In this document: positions 13,867 to 24,400 of the stretch, one piece after another | Layout: each line of letters opens with the position of its first letter | Numbering within the stretch: position 1 is the first letter of the stretch | From: Anticarsia gemmatalis | Taxonomy: Eukaryota; Arthropoda; Insecta; Lepidoptera; Erebidae | Assembly (NCBI RefSeq): GCF_050436995.1 | Contig: NC_134763.1 | Location: 4,588,001 to 4,652,000, forward strand | Length of the DNA: 64,000 nucleotides | Direction: 5' to 3' | Notes under the pieces: generated by a model | What the model saw: the letters and a program-made list of their open reading frames with translations, nothing else | What the model was told of the DNA's origin: nothing | Databases searched by the model: none | Position numbers and translations under genes: made by a program

Positions 13867-14277
13867 ATGTCGGAAGTAATTACTAAAAATATTGACAATG
13901 CATGTGAAACTGCAGAAGAATTTACAAAAATATTTTACAAGCAAGTCGATAACAATAGACATTTAACGTCTAAGCTTTATCTGGACACCGGCCTTCTCGT
14001 GTGGAACGGGAATGGAATCAACGGTAGTGACAAAATCCAGAAATTCCTAATGGATTTGCCAGCAAGTAATCATATGCTCAAGACATTGGATGCGCAGCCG
14101 ATTGCGGAGAATCTTGTGTCGAACAAGTTGTCATATCTCATTCAAGCTTGTGGAGATGTTACATATCAAAACGACGACATCAAGAAGCCTTTCCAGCAAA
14201 CCTTTGTCATAGTGGCCGTTGATGGCAAGTGGAAGATCGCATCAGACTGCTTTAGATTACAAGTCCCTTATAGTTAA
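13867..14277 (+). CDS. Nxt1: NTF2-related export protein 1 (p15)
   Basis: Single-exon gene of 136 aa. The ATG at 13867 was preferred over an upstream non-ATG start because the family begins close to this point and the protein then has the usual length. The sequence fits the NTF2-like fold across its whole length: an N-terminal helix with EEFTKIFYKQVD and RHLTSKLYLDTG, a central segment with NGINGSDKIQKFLMDLP, and a C-terminal beta region with FQQTFVIVAVDGKWKIASDC. Nxt1 is the small partner of NXF1 (TAP) and helps bulk mRNA pass through nuclear pores. The gene converges with the LITAF gene on the right. AATAAA signals at 14817-14827 could end its transcript. Confidence 0.95.
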   Translation: MSEVITKNIDNACETAEEFTKIFYKQVDNNRHLTSKLYLDTGLLVWNGNGINGSDKIQKFLMDLPASNHMLKTLDAQPIAENLVSNKLSYLIQACGDVTYQNDDIKKPFQQTFVIVAVDGKWKIASDCFRLQVPYS

Positions 14278-15077
14278 GTAAACGTATTTTAGGTTTTTCT
14301 AAAAACAATTATATCAAAAATTAAAACTGAAGATGTTTTGGGTCATAATATTATGGAAGTGTTAATTGGTTGCACTTTGTATGTCACCACTTATTGTAAT
14401 AGTTTGTGTAAACAAAATTGGAATGTGAAAACACCTAGTTTAACTTTATATGTTGTTGGGTAAAGGTAGAATTCAGTAACTCATTTTTACAAGTGGGCAA
14501 ACTAATTGGTGACAAAAAGTAAATTATTGTAAAATTTCATTAAAAACTTATTAAACAAACAGTGAAAAAAACAACTTTCTCAACACTGGTAAAAGTGAGT
14601 TATTTAGTTCTCTGATATTCCACTGATATAGAAATTTCCAAAAAATGAGTGAAATAAGAAGCATAGTGTAATAATCTACAGAACCACTGTTTAACAAAAT
14701 ATACATAATGTGATTAAAATTGTATAAGTATTTACTAAATAACTTTTAATACTTTAAAACCCAAAGGTTCACACTAATAAATGCTATTGTGATCAAGTTT
14801 AATAATTGGTCTAGCTAATAAAATAAAACAACTCTATTAAAAATAATTTTAATTGTAAACTTGGTACAAAAGATCTTTTATTTATGTCATGGGCCACCAA
14901 TTCATTTACTTTCTTTGAATTGATATGAAAAGGCAAACATTTTAGGGCTCTTAGAAAAATACTGAAAAAAATGTTACACCAAATACAGTAAATGAAGCAT
15001 TTTGGTTTGAGTATTTGAACAATATATTCATCATTTATAAAATATTTAACGAACATCCAGATATGTCTTAATACTTA
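14278..15077. other. Convergent 3' UTR region
   Basis: AT-rich sequence between the convergent Nxt1 and LITAF genes. It holds AATAAA signals on the plus strand (14817-14827, for Nxt1) and one on the minus strand (14882-14877, for LITAF), so the two mRNAs may end close together. No further gene or repeat was seen. Confidence 0.6.
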
Positions 15078-15569
15078 TCAAAACCTTGAATAAGCCCCTA
15101 AAAATGTGTTGCAATTTGGACAGTAATGATGAGCTTTTTTACATGTCTTTACAAGGTATGGTATTGCAGCCAGACAACAAAGTACACACCAGCTGAAACA
15201 AAGATGTTATTTTAGATACATAATGTTTGTTTATACTCATTACTAATTGTCATTTACTGCTTGTTTTCATACTTACAGAGTCAAACCACAAACAAAACCA
15301 GCACACATATGTGTTTTCCTTGAATTTAAGTAATCAACTTTAGTCAGAACTCTTTCTCCACACTTAGAGCAATTGTAGAATGTAGGTGTGCTCTTCAGTG
15401 GTGGCTGAACGATAACAGTTTGGTGAATGATTGGTTGATTAGTCACTGTCGATTCACTAGTGTATGGTGGCGGTGGTTCTCTGTTAAATATGGCACTTTC
15501 TCTATCCATCCATAATTCTACTTGCGCTGGTTCACTTTGAGAAGGATTTACACTGCTGTTCATATCCAT
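15078..15569 (-). CDS. LITAF: LITAF-domain protein 1 (short)
   Basis: Two exons: 15569-15277 and 15192-15078, with GTAAGT donor and TTTCAG acceptor, intron phase 2; 135 aa. A Pro-rich N-terminus carries PPPPYTSES, a PPxY-type site for WW-domain ubiquitin ligases. The LITAF (SIMPLE-like) domain follows. The first zinc half-site is YNCSKCGE. A hydrophobic stretch (CAGFVCGLTLWCVLCCLAAI) sits in the membrane surface. The second half-site is HHYCPNCNTFLG. LITAF proteins act at late endosomes and lysosomes by binding zinc and inserting monotopically in the membrane. The upstream in-frame TTG at 15584 is not needed. A second LITAF gene with the same intron position lies about 2.4 kb away, so the two are probably tandem duplicates. 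Confidence 0.93.
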
Positions 15570-17960
15570 GGTAAAGAAAATCAATGAACTATAAGATATC
15601 GGTACTTCGTCTGAATACCATATTGATTACGATTATACACTGAAATTTGTTATCTGAAAATGCCGTTATCATCCGCGATTGTTGCTATCTTATCATGGTT
15701 CGTATCTCATTAGATACGCAGGTTTTCTAATTCTCACAGACAAAAATGACTGAGTAATATTTCAGCGTAATATAATATGCCAAAAACACGGTCCGGGAAT
15801 CGAACTTAGTAGGTATAGTATGTACGTGCCAAATAACTGTGTGTCTGAAAATGTAGCTAGCCGCTGCGAGGACGGTATAAATAAAAGGCAGAGGAGAGTA
15901 GTTCCGGTGTAAGAGACTAAACGACGGCGACCTTCAGTTCCTTCAGCAGCAATTCTTTATACCACGTGATAAGGGGTCCTTATACTACAGCTCAGTGCCA
16001 GCCATATATCTGCTTAACTCCAACTAGGTGGATTTTTAGCTCGTCGCCACAACAATGCCTATTAATATACCTACGTGTAAGATATAATGCACTTACATGA
16101 ACCACTATCGTCCTTAGGTAGGTATACCTGTTAACCAAGTGAAAAATTAATTCTTATGTTTAATTCTGCATAAATGAGCAAAGTAAACAATAATGCTAAT
16201 TATGTCCCTTCTAACAAGATATAGAATTAAAGATGAATGTCATTCAGCTAGAATATGTATTAAAGCTGGCCTTGGATGAGAATAATAAACGCGCACGTTA
16301 ACGGCGAAACATGATCCTCAGTAACTTGTTTTGATTATCAAAATACATCCGTTTTTAGATATAATTACTCCATAAATTTGGCATTCATCAATAAGAAGAG
16401 ATTAAAAAAAGGTCCCGATGGCTAAGAAAGTTGACAGTTTATGTAGTTATTTTTTTTTGTACAAATAAGGTAAAGTAGGTACCTACATTACATGTTTAAA
16501 TTCATGCATTTTCCCCATGGAGTAGATAGAGATTCCTACGTTTTTTACTTATCACATTCATACATCTTATCAATATGTCATTCATGACAAGGGTTATGAG
16601 TAATAGTACCTACGTCTTGTGTCTGTGTAATAATGTAAACATGTTTTTATGATGACTTTATATTTGCCAATCAATAAGAATATAACATTGTAAAAGAAAC
16701 CTTATAATTTAATTATTTTACAGATTTCGTAACTAAGATGTATTTATATATTGCTCAACATTTTTTTGATTGCTCATACATTGAGTGAACTACAGACAAG
16801 TGTCTACAATATGAAATACTAATAATTATTCCTATAAAATATAAATACCTTATTGTAAATTGTTAATAAAAGAATGTTTACAATACGTATGCCATTTGTT
16901 TAAAAAGAACTAACAAAAAATATTGTTTATATTACAACTAGGTAGTCACAAAATGGAAAATATAGCACATGATCATAACACATTTACAATTTAATAATTA
17001 CTTTTTGCAATCATGTAAAGTGTACAACATGAGACTTTAATTATAATTCTACATAGTTTTTAAATTTTATACATACTACATGTTTTATTAATTTCCACAG
17101 TTTTCGTAATAAACCATATTAATTCAGTCTAATTTCAGTCCAAGGTTAATAACATCTGTATTATTATGGCTTTATATCATATTTGCTGTTCATTTTAATC
17201 TTAAATAGATTTTGTTCTTATGTTTACAGAAAAATTACAACCAAAATGACAACATATTTGACCACATTAATAATATAATGATTAAGTTTAAATGGATGGA
17301 ATGCTTTTATGACTAGCAGACGAGAAATTCATGTCAACTATCCATTTTTAGAATGAAGGAGGTAATATAGCATTACAATGGTGATTATGTGTGGTGGTTC
17401 ATAGTATAATTTAGATATTTAAATGATTGCATTTATATGTAGAAAATTTATTGTAGAATTGAGTAAAACATTGCCAATTGTATAAATGTTATAGGTACTT
17501 ATTTTAAATATTCTTATACATTGCTGTGAGTTATTATAATTATAAGCACTAGCAGTAGGCCTTTAATACATAAAGCACTCATAAGAACCGTAACAATAAT
17601 TATTGTATGTTTTTACAAACTACACAGTATAACTTTAGAGGAAAACCCAGAATTATAAAAATAATTATGACATATCTACCTACTTTACACATTTGTTTAT
17701 TTGTGATGCACAAGTTGGCAAGAGGCAATTCATAGTAAAAATTCATAAGACACACAAAGGTAAATTATTGATGTTCTCACAAGCAATATGGAATACAATT
17801 GATTATAATATTGGAACAGAAGCAATTAGGGAAACCTTGCATTTTGGATATTTGATGGCACCATAATTGCTTGATACTTGAGTATCAACATATTTTCTTT
17901 ACATTTTAAAAGCTTCTGTAAATTGTGGCCATGGTACTTGCACAGTTATACCTGACATTA
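15570..17960. other. Spacer between the two LITAF genes
   Basis: Mostly AT-rich. On the minus strand it should contain the 5' region of LITAF 1 (just right of 15569) and the 3' UTR of LITAF 2 (left of 17961; a possible minus-strand AATAAA is at 17099-17094). A plus-strand TATA-like box lies at 15876 with no ORF after it. No gene was recognised. Confidence 0.5.
15876..15889 (+). promoter_or_regulatory. TATA-like box without a recognised gene
   Basis: TATAAATAAAAGGC in a locally GC-richer stretch, which is a good insect TATA box by sequence. A TCAGTT lies near 15935, about 60 bp downstream, farther than the usual 30 bp. No coding exon was recognised in the following 2 kb, so its function is uncertain. 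Confidence 0.3.
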
Positions 17961-19298
17961 TTAACACTTGCTGCTCTTTCCAATAAAAGTATTGCAATTG
18001 GGACAGTAGTGTTCAGCATCCTTGAATGTGTCGAAGCAGTATGGGACCAGGCCGAGACAGCAAAGAGAGCAAACCCTGAAAAAATATATAACATTCATTA
18101 TTCATTATGATATATAAATTACAAGCACTCATTAAATATGTAATAAATCAATCTAATCACAACAGCAAAATATCATAAATCTTACTATATTCCAAAATCT
18201 TATTAGAGGGGCTTGTAGGCAGTGACAAAGGTAAACAAAATATAGTATGTGAAACGCCCCACTAGGCTTATACAACTGGCGATGACCTGTTCAAAATATT
18301 TACTTTATTTTGGAAAAACATATGATTGTTAATTATTTCCTGACTAAGTTGTAGGTATACACCAAGTCTCTCTACTAAGTTGTTGGATTATATAAAAGTG
18401 GTATGAGATGAATGTAACATTAACAGAATGCAAGATGATATACTTTCAAAATTAAAGATCAAATGTTATGATTTTAAGGTAAAGTTTTAAATTTATTATT
18501 ATGTCTCTTAAGATTTAATGCATCAGCTTTATCTGCTCATAAAATATTTACAAAATAATCATTGAGCTTGCCAGTAATTCGTTCCATAACTAAATATGAC
18601 CAGTTATAAAAATATCAAAGTTTCATATAAAGGGGAAACCTTTTTTTAGCTTGTAACCACATGTATGGAAACAAGGATCTTGTTTAATTAATGCTTAGAC
18701 AAAACCACAGATACATATTGCTCTATTGTGAATAATAAAATGTCCATTATCTCCCTGCTAAGTGATATTTAGACAACTGTGGCAAGTCTTAGTATGAACA
18801 ATCGAGGTGAACAATAGGAATAGAATGCAATAAGCATTCTATGCATGAAATCTATAAAAGAAAGTAGAATGTGAAGTAGAAAAACACTTACATGGTAATG
18901 ACGCAAATAGAGCCAGCAACTAAATGTGTATGCCAAGCTGTGGTGTACGTCACTCTTGTTGTGACCACTTTGTTACAATTAAAGCATGTTATTGTCGTAG
19001 GTTCAGTGCCCACGGCCGGGGGAAGAACTATTCCAACGGGCACTCCAGGAGGTGGCGGAATCATGTCCCCTGCTTGAGGCTGAGTATTCGTCACAGTTAT
19101 AGTAGGATGCGGGTATACCCCTGGTGCTGTGTATGGTTTCGGTTGCGGATATGGCCCCGGTGCAGCATACATTGCTACACCGGGCTCTCCTCCAGGTGCT
19201 ATAAAGCCATATTGAGGATTACCGACGACAGCAGAATATGGTGGTGGAAGATCTTCGGGAGCTGACGGCCCTGCGCTTGGCCCGTGTGTACTCGCCAT
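17961..19298 (-). CDS. LITAF: LITAF-domain protein 2 (long Pro-rich N-terminus)
   Basis: Two exons: 19298-18892 and 18075-17961, with GTAAGT donor and TTTTTTCAG acceptor, phase 2; 173 aa. The N-terminal 100 residues are Pro/Gly/Tyr-rich, with LPPPYSAV (a PPxY motif) and repeated YP/GP units. The LITAF domain has the first Zn half-site ITCFNCNKVVTT, a hydrophobic segment (LVAGSICVITMVCSLCCLGL) and the second half-site HYCPNCNTFIG. Exon 2 is 115 nt, the same length as in LITAF 1, with the intron at the same place. The family role is endosomal/lysosomal membrane trafficking. The short minus ORF at 17906-18094 is this last exon read in the wrong frame. Confidence 0.94.
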
Positions 19299-19936
19299 CC
19301 CTTTGTTCTTGTGTATTAAGGTCGAATATGTTATATCACTGTCAGTACTAGATAAAAATGTTATACATTAGTAGCACAAGTATTCGTACACAAAAAAATT
19401 TAGATAACTTTAGAAATGGCACAATAATTCATCAGCACAGATAAAACTAACATGACGTCATGTGTCAATGTCAAATTAGTCATGACTTCACATGTCAAAT
19501 CTTATGCCACCAAAAACACAATACCATGGAGGTAGCAATTTTTTTATAGAAGTGCCATGTTTCTATCCAGTATATTAATTTAGGTACAATGGGTAGGCAT
19601 AAACTTGTTAATTATATTTGGTGACTCTCTTAATAAACCAGTGTCATGTAGGAATGTTTAACAGAACCACTTATGTAGGTAGAGATTAAATTGTTAAACG
19701 AGGCAAGAGACATTTCTATAACTAAACATTATTGTTACCCAGGTGCCAATTATTAGATGTGTGGATACCGAACTGTTTTCTTTTCAAAATTGTTAGGCGC
19801 TATAGTGGTAGGTATAATGTTTTCGAACTTTAAGGAGTCTTGAACATAATTTACCACAGACAAAATCTTGTGGTCAGGTGATCTACGCGTGTAAAAAAAA
19901 AAACAAATTAAATAAACTATACATTGATAATGGACC
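19299..19936. other. Upstream region of LITAF 2
   Basis: AT-rich spacer between the start of LITAF 2 and the fold-back element. A TGACGTCA-like site (ATGACGTCAT near 19453-19462) could bind a bZIP factor. No gene was seen. Confidence 0.4.
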
Positions 19937-20445
19937 AAGATCCCAGAGCTGCCAGACCTACGTCATTTTAGCAAAGCTGAAACTTTGAGGATTGTTAGTA
20001 TAAAGGGTCTGTTAAGAGGTATGCACATCCACTACCTTGAAAGCGGGGCCGTTTCTGAGGTAGCGCGGAGTGAAGGTGCGTAAAAAACGACCCAACCTAC
20101 GTTATAGTAGCAAAGTTGGTTTTCAGATATGTTATTAATGATATTATGTAGAATTAAAATTGACTATTGCCAGACCGTTTCCCGGGGCCATTACTTCTGC
20201 CAGACGCCTTAAATGTTATAAAAAAATGAGGTCAACTACGTCATAGTAGCAAGCCTAAATTTTATATATGTTATTAAAGGTACAATTTTAAGACCCCCTG
20301 TATGCGGACAGACCATTCCGCAGGGCCCTTCGTCCCCTAGACGCCATTAAACTTTCCCTATGAGTGCGAGAGTAAGAGCATTATTCATACGCATAAATGA
20401 AAAACAATTGAATTAAAAAAATAAAAATTGAAAAATTATTGAATA

Positions 20446-20585
20446 CTAACTGACCCGCGCATCTTTGCTTGCGTCACTTAAGAGAGATAGGTCAAAATGT
20501 TACATAAACGGGTTATGTAACATTTTTCACTGGTACTCTGCTCCTATTGGTCGTAGCGTGATGATATATAGCTTATAGCTTTTCT
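20446..20585 (+). repeat. Truncated interspersed repeat head inside the fold-back core
   Basis: Starts CTAACTGACCCGCGCATC and continues with TTGCTTGCGTCACTTAAGAG and CTCCTATTGGTCGTAGCGTG. This matches the heads of the copies at 11543, 34706 and especially 63070. The 3' half of the family is missing. It sits exactly at the inner edge of the left arm. Confidence 0.7.
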
Positions 20586-20729
20586 CAAATCTCGCTTTAT
20601 ATCAGCATTACTCCAGACACCCGCAATATAATTTGCTCGTCGAAATTGTTGAAGCAATTCAGATTTACAAGGAGGTAAATTACTTGCGTCGATTTTTTTA
20701 ACATTTTGCCGGTGGAATTTCTCATTCAA
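20544..20729 (-). pseudogene. Captured coding fragment, part 2 (minus strand)
   Basis: The reading frame includes NEKFHRQNVKKIDASNLPPC and then KSELLQQFRRANYIAGVW. It resembles uncharacterised insect proteins of transposon origin with an LPPC-K-EL...R..Y-A-W pattern; I cannot name the family. It has no stop inside but no start or splice context either. It is a remnant carried in the fold-back core, head to head with the plus-strand fragment. Confidence 0.45.
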
Positions 20730-20745
20730 ATCGCCGACTGTATAC

Positions 20746-20945
20746 GTGTTAATGAAAAGTGGTAGCCGTGCAGCATCTACATCAATTCAGCTCAGACCAT
20801 TTAAAATTTTAAAGAAATCGCCAGAATATCAAGAAGCTTTTGTTCAATTCGGAGAAGTTGAATTATCTATTGATAAAGCGAAGGAACAAAATATATTTGA
20901 TGTAATTCAAAAATTTATCTGCGAGTTATATAATGTTCCCGGATT
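20746..20945 (+). pseudogene. Captured coding fragment, part 1 (plus strand)
   Basis: The frame contains QLRPFKILKKSPEYQEAF, FGEVELSIDKAKEQN and FDVIQKFICELYNVPGFNN. It is then cut by the right arm, where the frame turns into arm-encoded low-complexity residues. The style of sequence matches the minus fragment. I infer both came from one ancestral ORF, with part 2 now inverted. Confidence 0.45.
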
Positions 20946-21450
20946 CAATAATTTTTCAATTTTTATTTTTTTAATTCAATTGTTTTTCATTTATGCGTAT
21001 GAATAATGCTCTTACTCTCGCACTCATAGGGAAAGTTTAATGGCGTCTAGGGGACGAAGGGCCCTGCGGAATGGTCTGTCCGCATACAGGGGGTCTTAAA
21101 ATTGTACCTTTAATAACATATATAAAATTTAGGCTTGCTACTATGACGTAGTTGACCTCATTTTTTTATAACATTTAAGGCGTCTGGCAGAAGTAATGGC
21201 CCCGGGAAACGGTCTGGCAATAGTCAATTTTAATTCTACATAATATCATTAATAACATATCTGAAAACCAACTTTGCTACTATAACGTAGGTTGGGTCGT
21301 TTTTTACGCACCTTCACTCCGCGCTACCTCAGAAACGGCCCCGCTTTCAAGGTAGTGGATGTGCATACCTCTTAACAGACCCTTTATACTAACAATCCTC
21401 AAAGTTTCAGCTTTGCTAAAATGACGTAGGTCTGGCAGCTCTGGGATCTT

Positions 21451-24400
21451 ACTCTATAAGACATATATCATAATATATTACAGTCAGTAAAAGTTCAGAA
21501 TGCTTAATATATTGCATTTATCTTGCAACTCTACATGCTTTTACTGCATTGCATGCTATTAATTACAAAAAAACAATTAAATATTATATGCTTGATCATA
21601 AATTTAGCAGACCCTGTACAGTGGTGCCTAGATAACTGACTCGCTTATTTAAACTTGTACAGTGTACATACATTAATTTACACCCAAACTTAAAACAGAA
21701 ACCATTGGCATCATTAATGTGGCTACTAGGATATAGCGAAATGTAAACAATATAACAATAAAAAGCGCCGCTATATAGCGAGTGCCTTGAATAATCATCA
21801 TAGCAATAGTCACAATGCAAACAAACAATAATGTATTAATCTACTACGAGCCTTTTGCTTATCTTCAAAACCCTTTTTTAATTTTTAATTCCTAATTCTA
21901 AAGATTCCATCTAGGAATTTATACATATATTCCATACATTATAATGCATACCTACAGGTAAATACAGAACTGGCAAAACTTTAGATTGTAGTTCTTCTCT
22001 CATAGAGTAAGTACTTTTCTATTTTTCAGTCCGTTCACGACTTGTAAGTCAGGATCAAAAGTGGGAAGGCGTACGGCCTTCATGGGTCTGATTCTTAATA
22101 TTTTCACATGGAATAAAATAAGTATTTACCTATGTGTTCAACAAACAGTTGTTTGAAGTCTCGTTGCAGTACCTGCGAGAGTAGGCTATTTTTTAGTTCA
22201 GGAATTTTCTTAAAAAAAGTTATAGGTATGAATACGTTACAAGTACGTGAGCCTAATCAAATTAGAACTCGCAACCTCTTGTCGTGAGACATGAATGTTT
22301 ATAGTGTCCGGCTGCCATTGCTAGTTATAACTTTGAATAACTTGCCCACCAATGAAACAACATGAAAATAGTAGCTATGCTATATTATCTAATACAATTT
22401 TACGGCAACGATAAAGAGTTGCGTTTATCAATAAACTTTTTCTTCAGTCCTGTTGAGACTTTAAACTTAAAAGTCGTGCATTTCAGTATAATCAATAACT
22501 ATATAGATATGAACAATTTTGTGGATAATTCATCACCATCAGATCATTTTCATAAGAAGGCAATCGATATTTAATTGGTATAGTCAATAAAAAACTGATG
22601 ACTTTTTTGTTCACCTTTCTTATTAGGACAGTGATCCAGTTCAGCTCAAAGCGGAGATTACACTCATCTTAATAAATACTGAAATGTGATTGAATTAGTG
22701 TTCCCCATTCAATGCTGGTGGAGGTGGTCGCTGTTGGGTAACAGTTGCCGGGCGGTGTTGCGGCGACGTCGGCACCGCCAGTCAACTCAACGTGACGTTG
22801 TGAATCGTGCGCGTACATTCACCAACATCAAGTGTTCCACGATACTCTCAATATAAAGCCAAATATTTCGCCAAAAGAAATTTTTGCAATTTGCGAACTA
22901 GTTCGTTCATTTTTACAAACTTATAAAGATTTGTAACTAGTGCAGTGGTTCTGTGCAAGCATTTATCGAACAAGCGCTATCATAAGTAAGCGTTTACATA
23001 TTTGGGTAATGTTTACTAATCATTTGTCTGTTCCATGTAGTTGTTAAGTGAACCTATACTTACCACATAATTATTTGGAAAATGTGTGTCTGATGAGTAC
23101 CGATCATTGTTAGATTGATGGATAGACCCGTCGACTAAAGACGGGTTTATCAACGTAGCTATAACGATTTTCAAAAATCGTTTTAAGTGCCACAATTGTT
23201 ACAGGCCAATGAAAATAGGTGTCTTATAACCACATAACATTTTCATTGTAATCTACAATAACATACAAGAGGTATTTGTACAACGCTGGAATAATTGAAG
23301 TGGATAAAATCTTACGATAGCTTCCAATGAATAATATTAAAAATATAAAAAAATATTTACATTTATATAATGCATATTCGATATTAAAAGAGGGTTTGCT
23401 TAAACTGAAAGCGAAACATTTATACGAAATTCAAAGTAGGTTAAAGGCTATATTAACTTTGATAGCATGAACAGTTACTAACGTAATAAAAAATAGGCTA
23501 TTAACGTACTTTTGTCGATTTGTACAATATTTTCCACCTAAATACAATATTTGTCTACAATATCTATGTATGTAAAACATAAAATATAAATTACAATGAT
23601 TTTTACAAAGTATTGTTCAAACATCTCATGTGTTTTCGGATTTAATGTTTACAGCGATGTCATTCACCTTTCTATAACGTTTGTTGATATACATATTACA
23701 ATAGGAGACAGTAGTTCCATTCATGAATAATTTAAACCATTACGTCAGTAGAATGTATCTATACAATTACTTGCACTCAAGCCCTGACGTGTACAGTATT
23801 GTACACCGCATAGGATCCGGAAAGCGCGGACTGATGCAGGGTGAAATTTAATATCTTCCTAAATCTTAAAAAAGTTAATCCTGCAAAATGTAAAACAAGA
23901 GTAAAACAAAACCCTTATCTTGTATCACTTTTTATGTTTTTTACAACTAAAGTAGGCACAGTTGAAAAGTAAAAAACAAATACAAACACGCTATAGATAC
24001 AGACCCGGTGTACCTATTCAATTGCGACCGCATTGTGACGAGATAACATCTAACCAGTATTACGTGTGTCAGTGATACATCACCCGGCGTCATTGTGAGC
24101 GAGACACTCTCACGGAACACTAGTACCAATACAGAGCCTTCTAACTTTATTGTAGCTTCAAAATAAAAAAGGCGTAAGTCTACTACTAGGCTACGTAACA
24201 TTGGTTATGCCCTTTTGCTCATGACTAAGCTCTTCTCGACAAATTTCCATTTCGAATAATAAAAATGCTGTTACACATGGACAGTAATCTTGGTCTCTAT
24301 ATTAAAGTTAAGCAGATGCATTTCTTTTAGTGGCTATTTCCAACCAATAAAATACTACTATACTATATACTAGTGAATTACTTCCATGCGCTTGATTAAA

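Larger units (their letters stand above)
19937..21450. mobile_element. Fold-back transposable element with 508-bp inverted arms
   Basis: The outer ends are AAGATCCCAGAGCTGCCAGA and its reverse complement. The left arm is 19937-20444 and the right arm 20943-21450. Both are 508 bp and no mismatch was found in the stretches compared. Inside each arm are three degenerate subunits starting TACGTCAT or TACGTTAT followed by (A/G)TAGCAA and an ATATGTTATTAA block. The 498-bp core holds part of another repeat (20446-20585) and two pieces of a coding sequence. No intact transposase was seen and no clear target-site duplication was found. A non-autonomous fold-back or long-TIR DNA element is likely. Confidence 0.85.

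Noticed and set aside
15791..15805. GTCCGGGAATCGAAC, like the complement of a tRNA B box
   Set aside because: No matching A box or SINE body was found at the right distance. It could be a worn SINE relic but is too short to call.
18892..19265. Plus-strand ORFs of 61 and 113 aa
   Set aside because: They are antisense shadows of LITAF 2 exon 1, which has clear family motifs on the minus strand.
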